Positions 1 to 6,102 of a DNA stretch of 8,869 nucleotides are shown here, piece by piece (position 1 is the stretch's first letter; each line of letters begins with the position of its first letter). Source of the stretch: Acidobacteriaceae bacterium UBA1795 (GTDB lineage: Bacteria; Acidobacteriota; Terriglobia; Terriglobales; Acidobacteriaceae); assembly GCA_002314435.1 (NCBI GenBank), contig DCFV01000113.1, forward strand, positions 34,352 to 43,220. Direction: 5' to 3'. Position numbers and translations under genes: made by a program. The notes beneath the pieces were generated by a model. It ran no database searches. It saw only the letters and a list, made by a program, of their open reading frames with translations, and was not told where the DNA came from.

Positions 1-407
1 TCCTCCAGGTTGATGCCGCCGAAAGTAGGTTCCATCAACTGGCACGTCCTGATAATCTCGTCGGGATTGTGAGTCGCCAGTTCGATGTCGAACGCGTCAA
101 TATCAGCGAATCTCTTGAAAAGGACACCCTTGCCCTCCATCACGGGCTTGCCGGCCATCGCTCCGATATCACCCAGCCCCAGGACAGCAGTCCCATTGCT
201 GACCACCGCAACCAGGTTGCCCTTTGCGGTGTACTTGAATACGTCCTGCGGGTTCTTCTGGATCTCAAGACAGGGCCAAGCCACGCCGGGAGTATAGGCA
301 AGGCTGAGATCGCGTTGCGTTCGGCATGGCTTGGAGGAAACGACCTCCACCTTACCCGGCCGTGCTCCACAGTGATAGTCAAGCGCATCCTGTTTCAAAA
401 TGGCCAT
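1..407 (-). CDS. maeB: NADP-dependent malic enzyme (MaeB type), N-terminal part, cut by window edge
   Basis: Oxidative decarboxylation of malate to pyruvate and CO2 with NADP reduction, in the cytoplasm; it links the TCA cycle to pyruvate and NADPH supply. The 135 visible codons read through the malic-enzyme N-terminal domain in the order expected for bacterial MaeB: TQRDLSLAYTPGVA (about residues 30-43), YTAKGNLVAVVSNGTAVLGLGDIG (59-82), GKPVMEGKGVLFK (86-98) and EPTFGGINLE (126-135). Tyr38 and Lys93 sit where the catalytic Tyr/Lys pair of this family lies. The ATG at 407-405 is preceded by a GGAGGG ribosome site (plus-strand 412-417) four bases away. Full-length MaeB is about 750 residues with a C-terminal phosphotransacetylase-like domain. 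That part lies off the left edge, so the hybrid architecture cannot be confirmed; a short single-domain malic enzyme is the alternative. The family call is very secure. Confidence 0.95.
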   Translation of the reverse strand, partial: MAILKQDALDYHCGARPGKVEVVSSKPCRTQRDLSLAYTPGVAWPCLEIQKNPQDVFKYTAKGNLVAVVSNGTAVLGLGDIGAMAGKPVMEGKGVLFKRFADIDAFDIELATHNPDEIIRTCQLMEPTFGGINLE

Positions 408-431
408 AACGCCCTCCAGATGGACGACCGT

Positions 432-442
432 ACACGACGTGT
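432..442. repeat. 11-base palindrome upstream of the malic enzyme gene
   Basis: ACACG-A-CGTGT is a perfect 5-bp dyad with one central base. It lies about 15 bases beyond the ribosome site of the minus-strand malic enzyme gene, where a repressor or activator operator could sit. No regulator gene is nearby and the half-site is short, so chance is a real alternative. Confidence 0.3.
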
Positions 443-753
443 GCAGGGACGCTCGAGGGCCTTGTTTCTCACCGCGCAGATGCGTTGACCGGTGTGGAAC
501 TAAAGGAGGAGAATCTTTCCCTACACAGCCGCCCCTATCTAGTCCTCGCAGTGTTGGGCTGTCTGTGACGCCTGTCGCTGGCCTGCGTGACAACTTGAAA
601 CGCTTTCTTATAGGAGAACGACTCTGCTCTGTGTTGACCGCGATTCCAATCGGGAAATTGGCGAGGGTTCGATTTCAAAAGGACCTTCTTCTGTGAGTCG
701 ATTCAGGTTCGGAGATTCTTCAAAAGCCCTCGGATTAAGGCATTGTTGATGCA

Positions 754-800
754 TTTTGGGAACTTTCGTTGGAATCGAACCTTTGACCTCTTTCCCAAAA
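754..800. repeat. 9-bp perfect inverted repeat with 29-base loop
   Basis: Left arm TTTTGGGAA (754-762) and right arm TTCCCAAAA (792-800) are perfect inverted copies. Read on the minus strand, the loop contains GAGGTCAAAGGTTCGATTCC (790-771), which resembles the variable loop and T-arm of a tRNA. The T-stem does not pair properly (AAAGG against CCAAC) and no matching acceptor, D-arm or anticodon arm is visible at higher coordinates. It is therefore not a functional tRNA. It could be a stem-loop RNA or a tRNA 3'-end remnant left by an integrated element. Confidence 0.45.
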
Positions 801-1091
801 CGACCTCTTCTTTCGGTCCGAATTTCGGCTTCGATCAGGCTGCTGAAGCCACAGAATTGGGGATTTTGTGCGCTTTCTGAGGCATCAGTTTGCTTGAGAA
901 CAAATGAGTTACGGTTTGGTAGAGTTGGCCCAGTTTCCCCAGGGCCGATCAGGCAGCATCCCCGTGAGAACTTTATCGAGTTCCTCCGCTGCTGCATCTC
1001 TCTCCCCTTATCGCTCCCTAGCCGCTCCCTTCAACACACGTGATCGGGAGGATCATTCCCTTCCTCCAATGGAGAGCAGGCAACAGCAGAT

Positions 1092-1979
1092 TTACTGCAC
1101 CAGCGCATTCGCAGCGTTTGCGGCAAGTACCCAGCGACTGGCGACGTCGATAACATATTCGTCTTCAAACCAGAGGAAGCCGAAGTCATCGATGCACTCA
1201 GGGAAGTCGGGCTTAATAACGATGTAGCCCGGAATGACGCCGCCTGGAATAAGCGTATTTTCTGAACGGTTGTTTCCGTAGGCCTTCAGCTTCGAGACGG
1301 TTCCGACGGAGGGCACATACGACGTGCTCGAGACTGGATGCGTGCCGAGGATGTAGTTGGCGGCACGCAGCGTGTATTCCGAACCAACGATCTCGGGAAA
1401 CACTTTGTGCAGGAAGTACATTCGCACCCCGAGATCGACTACCTCTGCTGAGCCTCCCCAGCTTTGCAGGCTCGGGGGCACGCCGAACGGCGTCGCAGCG
1501 AGTTCCTTGTCGAGATCAGCTTTGTAGTTGCGGACTGCCGTTTCGACTTGCTGCTTGAAGTCCGCGTCCATGTAGGGCAGCGCGAGAACGGCCATCCAGC
1601 CGCTGAATCCGAAGCGCTTTTGCATCGCGGGAAACATCTCCGCGAGATGCTTCTTGTATTCCTCGCCGCCGTTGGTAGCGATCAGCAGCTGCACGGTGGA
1701 TTTCCACTCCTCATTGTGTGCGATTTCGCCAACCCAGCTCGTCGGAAAGCCCCAGTCGGACGGATACTGCGTAACCGTCGGGTGCGCGTGTTCGCCCTGC
1801 CACAACTTGAGGGCGGTATCCAGGCATTCCTTGGCGAGTGTGTCGTCCCAGCCTTTGAGCGACAGCGATGCGGCGGCCAGCGCGGAGGCGGCACCCTATT
1901 GCAGTCGTGGCTCCCTGGTAGTGAACGCCCAGCGATCATCGGGAACGCCGGAGTAGTCGCAGTGCATTTCGTGCGAACC
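1092..1979 (-). pseudogene. Glycoside hydrolase family 9 (cellulase-like), decayed C-terminal portion
   Basis: GH9 enzymes are inverting beta-glucanases with an (alpha/alpha)6 barrel. The intact minus-strand frame 1895-1092 reads on from GAASALAAAS through TQYPSDWGFPTSW and YILGTHPVSSTSYVPSVG to IPGGVIPGYIVIKPDFPE, FLWFEDEYVID and a closing alanine-rich helix ending at TAA. The PGG...IKPDFPE...FLW..EYVI block is typical of a bacterial GH9 subgroup, and the Glu of DEYVID is the likely acid catalyst. At 1898-1896 a TAG interrupts the frame: residues before it (CDYSGVPDDRWAFTTREPRLQ) continue the family pattern, so the stop probably replaces a Tyr codon. Before about 1968 the reading appears to move to another frame, and I cannot follow the protein further. 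The N-terminal half, with the catalytic Asp motif (DAGD type), is not recognisable, so the product cannot be an active GH9. An annotation could instead show a short CDS from TTG at 1805; that start lies inside a conserved helix and has no good ribosome site. Sequencing error is a less likely explanation for the stop and shift together. Confidence 0.82.
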
Positions 1980-2725
1980 TCATCGGCCACTCAGTGTATT
2001 GGAGTTGCCGATTCAATGCGAGGTGCGAGAGCCAGCCTATCGGAGTGCCCGGTGATGTTGGAGCCAGTGAAGAAGCAACACTGATGCAAAGGATCGGGCA
2101 GACCACTGAGTGCCGGGACATGCCATTGGTGGTGTCTTTCAGGACCTGCAGCGGAAGAACGTGAACGCCTGAAGACTCGATGAGACGAACAGCAGATGGG
2201 CGATATTCAAGGTATGCGAACTAAGGTCAATGAATTGTGCGACGAACGAACACGCGATTGACTGGTGGTTGCGCTATGGAGGCGAGCGGTGCACAATATG
2301 CTCGCAGCGCAAGATTTGCCTCATGATTTCGATCAATAGGGGGTGGCCGATGAGCAAATTTGGAAGCGGGCACTACTGGAGTGGCCAGAAGAAGGAAAAG
2401 GCCGGACAACACCCCTCGCCAGAAATACGTCTGTTGCAGCGTGGCAGCCGGTTGCGGCCCAGACGATCCATCCTCTCCACTGGAAGCGAAATGGCGAAAG
2501 AGCCGCATCGATCGATGTGAAGTCCGAACGGGCCGTTTTGTCCGTAACAGGCCGGATTCCTTCGTTCACAGTCTCCCGATAGCCCACGCAGATTGCACCT
2601 GCAGACCAATGCTGCGGGCGTCGTCCTGCGCGGTGACTACTTCTGTGTCACGCTGGGATTTTCAGGGGTGCTGCCCCCGGTGGACCTCTGCCGAGCCGGT
2701 CGCGCTATTCTTGTGTCCGACAGCC
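1980..2725. other. About 750 bases without a recognisable gene, between GH9 remnant and MDR reductase
   Basis: The first part (to about 2226) may hold highly diverged N-terminal sequence of the GH9 gene: the minus-strand frame ending in YTEWPMRFA abuts the GH9 frame near 1968. Beyond the junction I cannot identify the family. From 2196 to 2582 one plus-strand frame stays protein-like but has stops at about 2260 and at 2337-2339, and nothing in it is recognisable. The frame of the downstream reductase is open back to 2360, but that extension has no family similarity. No clear promoter was found; a small GGGG/CCCC hairpin lies at 2665-2677. Confidence 0.45.
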
Positions 2726-3733
2726 ATGCCAACTCAAAGCCGTGAAGTTCGTCTTGCCAGCCGCCCTCAGGGTGAACCTACCCTGGACAATTTCTCGTTT
2801 GCAACCGTCGAGGTTCGTGACCCTGATCCCGGTGAAGTACTTGTGCGCAACGTATGCATCTCCGTTGATCCCTACATGCGCGGGCGGATGAACGACGCCA
2901 AATCCTACGTTCCGCCATTTCAGATCGGTCAACCGCTGGAAGGTGGTGCTGTCGGAAGAGTCATCGTTTCGCAGGATGAGAAGTTTCCCGTAGGCGCATA
3001 CGTCCAGAGCTTTTATGGGTGGCGAGACGCTTTTGTCGCGCCGGCTGCGAGTCTGCAAATCGTCGATACGGCAGTAGCCCCTGCCTCGGCCTATCTTGGA
3101 ATTCTGGGCGTGACCGGCCTGACGGCATGGGTTGGTCTTTTCCGCATCGCAGGCTTGAAGCATGGCGAGACGGTTTTTATCTCTGGAGGAGCGGGCGCTG
3201 TTGGAAGCGCGGCCTGCCAGCTAGCCAAAATGCACGGTTGCATGGTGATCGCCAGTGCCGGCTCGGAAGAGAAGGTTCGCTTCCTCCGCGAAGAGCTCAA
3301 GGTCAACTATGCCTTCAATTATCGCGACGGCGACCCGCACGAACATCTGAAGCGAGCTGCTCCCGACGGGATCGATGTCTACTTCGACAACACCGGCGGT
3401 CCCCAACTAGAAGCCGCACTGAGCGCATTACGCAACTCTGGCCGGATTGCCATGTGTGGCGGAATCGCTGGTTACAACACGCCGGTGCCCGGCCCGCGCA
3501 ACTTGATTCTCGTCATCGGCAAGCGCCTGCGCATTGAGGGCTTCATCGTCTCGGATTACTTCAAGGATGTTTCCGCGTTTCTGGAGGAGGCGATCCCCGC
3601 TTTGAAATCTGGAAAGCTTATCAACCGTGAGACCGTTGTAGACGGACTGGACGCAGCCCCCGCGGCCTTCCTCGAACTTCTTCATTCCGGAGCCGGGAAC
3701 ATTGGAAAGATGGTCGTTAAGCTCTCAGGCTGA
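2726..3733 (+). CDS. NADP-dependent MDR-family oxidoreductase (CurA/YncB-like, zinc-independent)
   Basis: A 335-residue member of the medium-chain dehydrogenase/reductase family related to E. coli CurA (curcumin reductase) and mammalian prostaglandin reductase 1. These cytoplasmic enzymes use NADPH to reduce the double bond of alpha,beta-unsaturated ketones and aldehydes, often as detoxification. The N-terminal substrate domain begins REVRLASRPQGEP (6-18) and has ISVDPYMRGRM (45-55). LGILGVTGLTAWVGL (124-138) precedes the Rossmann fold with SGGAGAVGSAACQLAK (153-168), followed by DVYFDNTGG (217-225) and IAMCGGIAGYNTP (241-253). No structural or catalytic zinc ligand cluster is seen, as expected for this branch. 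The ATG at 2726 is chosen because family members begin exactly here; the frame is open upstream to 2360 but without similarity. A ribosome site is not obvious, so translation may be weak or nearly leaderless. The gene stands alone. Its true substrate cannot be read from sequence. Confidence 0.93.
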   Translation: MPTQSREVRLASRPQGEPTLDNFSFATVEVRDPDPGEVLVRNVCISVDPYMRGRMNDAKSYVPPFQIGQPLEGGAVGRVIVSQDEKFPVGAYVQSFYGWRDAFVAPAASLQIVDTAVAPASAYLGILGVTGLTAWVGLFRIAGLKHGETVFISGGAGAVGSAACQLAKMHGCMVIASAGSEEKVRFLREELKVNYAFNYRDGDPHEHLKRAAPDGIDVYFDNTGGPQLEAALSALRNSGRIAMCGGIAGYNTPVPGPRNLILVIGKRLRIEGFIVSDYFKDVSAFLEEAIPALKSGKLINRETVVDGLDAAPAAFLELLHSGAGNIGKMVVKLSG

Positions 3734-3752
3734 TCCCCATTTTGTGAGTTGC

Positions 3753-3772
3753 GCCTCGTATTACGGCGAGGC
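3753..3772 (+). terminator. Possible terminator hairpin after the MDR reductase
   Basis: GCCTCG (3753-3758) and CGAGGC (3767-3772) form a 6-bp perfect GC-rich stem with an 8-base loop, 19 bases after the reductase stop codon. The tail CGTTTCGC is only weakly T-rich, so this is a poor intrinsic terminator and may only stabilise the mRNA 3' end. Confidence 0.4.
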
Positions 3773-4311
3773 CGTTTCGCGATCGATCCAGCCTTGCCCG
3801 TCTCACGATCTCTTACTCAGCGATTAATTTCGTGTGTCGGTGAAAAGGAAATTGGATGATGCCTTTGAATATCACGAGGCACCCAGCACAGAGGGGTACC
3901 TGACGACACGAAGAAAAGAGTTGCGTTCTTGCATGTGATGGCAACGACACACCAGCGCCAACCGCCACAAGCAGGATTGGATCATGTCGTGTACTACGTG
4001 AGACTGGAAGACAGCGCATCGCAGTGAGTGTAGAACTCAACTTGTAATGGCATGTTGGTTATGGATATGGCAGCTGGGAATGGTCGAGAAGTGATGACCA
4101 TCATGAATCGCCGGCTCATCAAGGGCGACTTCAAGAGCAATCCTCTGAGAGTTATGTTGACTATGAACAGGGCGTGCAGTGAGTGGTTCACAAGGTCTCA
4201 TTCCCAATCCCTGATTCACTCGCCTTTTTGCCCTCGCAAACGCGGCCTCGGCGGAGTATTACAACGATTCGTCAATGAACCGCTGTCTCGCCAACTCCTA
4301 CACTATGGATG

Positions 4312-4324
4312 AGGCGAATCGCCT
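4312..4324. repeat. 13-base palindrome upstream of the lipocalin gene
   Basis: AGGCGA-A-TCGCCT is a perfect 6-bp dyad around one central base, about 90 bases before the lipocalin start. It is followed by AGCTTTTCTCTT. It could be an operator, or in RNA a small hairpin preceding a T-rich run. The tight loop argues against an efficient terminator. Confidence 0.35.
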
Positions 4325-4415
4325 AGCTTTTCTCTTCGACTACCTCGTTGGTCCTGCAATTGTTTCCGACAGCGCGCAATCTCTCGCAAACCTAGTCATG
4401 CAATGGAGATGTCAG

Positions 4416-4949
4416 ATGACTCCACGAAATCTCATCTATGTTGGCCTCGCATTGGTTGGAGTGTTCGTTGTGTTTCAAACCGCATTTGCGCAGGTTCCTC
4501 TTCAATCAGTCCCGAAGGTCGATCTGAACCGCTACACGGGGCGTTGGTACGAGATTGCAAAGTACCCAAACCGCTTCGAGCGCAAGTGTGACCGCAACGT
4601 TACGGCGACTTACACCCTCCGTTCTGACGGCAAGATTAGTGTGGTGAATACATGCACGACTCGCGAAGGTAAGCTCACTCAATCGAACGGCTGGGCCAAG
4701 GTGGTTGACCAGAAAACCGGCTCAAAGCTCAAGGTGACATTCTTTTGGCCGTTCTTTGGTGATTATTGGATTATCGAGCTGAGTCCGAACTACGAGTACG
4801 CCGTAATCGGCGAACCAAGCCGAAAGTACCTATGGATTTTGAGCCGTACTGCGAAGCTGGACGACAAGCTCTATGCCGAAATTACAGGCCGCTTAGCGGT
4901 CAAGGGCTACGATGCCGCCAAGCTAGAGCGGGGAAAGCAGACCGACTGA
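4416..4949 (+). CDS. blc: Bacterial lipocalin (Blc type), exported
   Basis: Lipocalins are eight-stranded beta-barrels that bind small hydrophobic ligands. Bacterial Blc binds lysophospholipids and fatty acids and is linked to envelope stress. The protein has 177 residues, the same length as E. coli Blc. A signal peptide (hydrophobic core about 6-20) ends in TAFA, with likely cleavage between Ala25 and Gln26. The lipocalin signature YTGRWYEIAKYPNRFER (40-56) contains the invariant Gly42-x-Trp44. NVTATYTLRSDGKISVVNTC (61-80), FFWPFFGDYWIIEL (109-122), YAVIGEPSRKYLWILSR (128-144) and the C-terminal LAVKGYD (160-166) fit the barrel strands. Cys58 and Cys80 could form a disulfide. Unlike E. coli Blc there is no lipobox cysteine at the cleavage site, so the product is probably soluble and periplasmic or secreted. 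The ATG at 4416 has GGAG at 4405-4408, seven bases away; the in-frame ATG at 4398 lacks this and would lengthen the signal n-region. The gene converges with the PEBP lipoprotein gene. Confidence 0.93.
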   Translation: MTPRNLIYVGLALVGVFVVFQTAFAQVPLQSVPKVDLNRYTGRWYEIAKYPNRFERKCDRNVTATYTLRSDGKISVVNTCTTREGKLTQSNGWAKVVDQKTGSKLKVTFFWPFFGDYWIIELSPNYEYAVIGEPSRKYLWILSRTAKLDDKLYAEITGRLAVKGYDAAKLERGKQTD

Positions 4950-5052
4950 CGGGAGTCCCCGCGACGAATCTCTGACGGCGATTGGAACTCCACAGTTCTT
5001 CCGAGAGAATTGCTCGCAAGCTGCCCCAGACATCCTTCCGCACGCAATAGCG
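4950..5052. other. 103-base gap between convergent genes
   Basis: The lipocalin (plus) and PEBP lipoprotein (minus) genes end here facing each other. A short stem GAACT/AGTTC (4985-4989 with 4994-4998, loop of four) is the only hairpin I see. It has no T-run, so a bidirectional terminator is expected by layout but not demonstrated. Confidence 0.3.
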
Positions 5053-5631
5053 TTACCGCCCGTACTTACCCATGAGTTCTGCTTGCGCCAGCACGTGTCC
5101 CTTCATCGCCCGATCCAGTTCATCTCTGGTCGCTCCCGCCCTCAGGTCGAGATTTGCATCGAGCGCGTACAGTTTGAAGAAGTAACGGTGGGGCTTGCCC
5201 GGTGGCGGACACGGACCGCCGTAGCCGATGCGCCGGAAGTCATTCCTGCCCTGGCGAGTGCCGTCATCGAGGGTCTCGACTTTCGATACACCGTTCGGTA
5301 ATTCCGAGTTTTGCGCCGGGATATTCCAGATGAGCCAGTGCGTCCATGTGCCGACCGGGGCGTCGGGGTCGTCGGCTATCAACGCGAACGCCCGGACTCC
5401 GGCAGGAGCTTTCGACCATGACAAGTTGGGCGAGGTGTCAGCCCCGTCGCAGGTGTAGCTCCTGGGAATTGCACCGCCCGGAGAGAATGCTGTCGTCGTA
5501 ACCGCAAGTGACATCGCGCTACCTCCCTCCATCGTGGCTGCCCCAACTTTGCCCGACGTTCGCGCATCGCGACATGCGAACAGAAGCAGGAGCAGAACGC
5601 TGGTTAGAGCTAAGAGACGATTCCCGCTCAT
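5053..5631 (-). CDS. YbhB/YbcL family Raf kinase inhibitor-like protein (PEBP), lipoprotein
   Basis: A 192-residue protein of the phosphatidylethanolamine-binding protein family; bacterial members are of uncertain function, with proposed roles in ligand binding or protease/kinase inhibition. The fold signatures are all present: AFSPGGAIPRSYTCDGADTSPNLSW (about 48-72), ALIADDPDAP (83-92), WTHWLIWNIP (96-105) and GYGGPCPPPGKPHRYFFKLYAL (136-157). Asp88, Asp90, His98 and the PCPPPGKPHRY segment form the anion-binding pocket of the family. The N-terminus (about 40 residues) is extra compared with cytosolic YbhB. It is a hydrophobic signal peptide ending in a lipobox LFAC with Cys20, followed by a low-complexity linker; I therefore infer a lipoprotein anchored in the envelope. 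The ATG at 5631-5629 is supported by GGAG at 5640-5637, five bases upstream. An internal ATG at codon 40 would give the cytosolic form, but the lipobox makes the longer start better. Confidence 0.93.
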   Translation of the reverse strand: MSGNRLLALTSVLLLLLFACRDARTSGKVGAATMEGGSAMSLAVTTTAFSPGGAIPRSYTCDGADTSPNLSWSKAPAGVRAFALIADDPDAPVGTWTHWLIWNIPAQNSELPNGVSKVETLDDGTRQGRNDFRRIGYGGPCPPPGKPHRYFFKLYALDANLDLRAGATRDELDRAMKGHVLAQAELMGKYGR

Positions 5632-5640
5632 GGGCTCTCC

Positions 5641-6102
5641 GCGTCACCGGCCTTTGAATTCACTCTTCCGGTTCTCCTACCGTCGTACTTCTTCGAACTT
5701 CCGCAGACCCGATAGACCCACCCTTGCTTCTCACCTGTCACGAACATATTATCCGCTGTTTCCCAATGCATTTCTCTGGCAGGCTGCGGGGCAGTGCCAC
5801 ATCCGAGGCTGTAAGCAGGCGCATATATGTTGGTTGAAACACTTAGCAGGACACGGGGTACGACCGGTCGACATGTGGGCGTCGAAAACGCTCAACGCTC
5901 TTTTTGAAAGAGCTTCTCTGAAATCGACCTGCATCTGGGGCATCTGCAAACCCAATCGAGTTGGAATGACTGTGAAACCGAGTCGGCAATTGTGAGCCCG
6001 CGCAGTTCCGTACGCTCTCGCATGCCACAACCGCGGAATCTCAATGCAATGTGTTTGAGTCGGGCGCGAAATTCCGGGGTATTCTTGCGGCTCTTCCGTC
6101 CC
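5641..6102. other. About 460-base gap without a recognisable gene
   Basis: This lies between the 5' end of the PEBP lipoprotein gene and the 3' end of the ornithine aminotransferase gene, both on the minus strand. Short frames in both directions have no recognisable content. The only strong structure is the hairpin at 5897-5913. The PEBP promoter should lie in the left part, but no clear box pair stands out. Confidence 0.45.
5897..5913. repeat. 7-bp perfect hairpin between the aminotransferase and PEBP genes
   Basis: GCTCTTT (5897-5903) and AAAGAGC (5907-5913) pair perfectly around a 3-base loop. It is about 190 bases downstream of the aminotransferase stop on the minus strand. Neither strand continues into a proper T-run, so a terminator role is uncertain; it could also be a processed RNA structure. 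Confidence 0.35.

Larger units (their letters stand above)
408..1091. other. 684-base gap without a recognisable gene
   Basis: This stretch lies between the start of the malic enzyme gene and the 3' end of the GH9 pseudogene, both on the minus strand. Open frames exist on both strands (for example minus 997-608), but none gives a recognisable domain, none has a convincing ribosome site, and they overlap each other. It should contain the malic enzyme promoter, but I cannot point to a clear -35/-10 pair. It also holds a short palindrome at 432-442 and a 9-bp inverted repeat with a tRNA-like fragment at 754-800. Either this is regulatory and decayed sequence or it holds a fast-evolving small gene I do not recognise. 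Confidence 0.5.
3734..4415. other. 682-base gap without a recognisable gene
   Basis: Between the reductase and the lipocalin. Short frames on both strands (for example minus 4040-3813 and plus 4052-4312) show no domain and no ribosome site. The lipocalin frame is open back to about 4275, but the extension has no signal peptide or lipocalin features and is probably noncoding. Visible structure is the reductase 3' hairpin and a 13-base palindrome at 4312-4324. The lipocalin promoter must lie here, but I cannot place it. Confidence 0.45.

Noticed and set aside
502..510. Strong Shine-Dalgarno-like AAAGGAGGA on the plus strand
   Set aside because: There is no ATG, GTG or TTG start at a suitable distance, so it is probably coincidental.
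750..840. Possible minus-strand tRNA gene
   Set aside because: Only a T-arm-like piece is present; the T-stem does not pair, and no acceptor, D or anticodon arm can be drawn.
608..997. 129-codon minus-strand frame as a gene
   Set aside because: It overlaps other frames, has no recognisable motif and no convincing ribosome site; I could not support it.
1464..2084. 206-codon plus-strand frame opposite the GH9 remnant
   Set aside because: It is antisense to recognisable GH9 coding sequence and has no domain of its own.
2360..2725. In-frame N-terminal extension of 122 codons on the MDR reductase
   Set aside because: The family starts at the Met at 2726; the extension is Arg- and Cys-rich with no similarity and no ribosome site, so it is a chance open frame.
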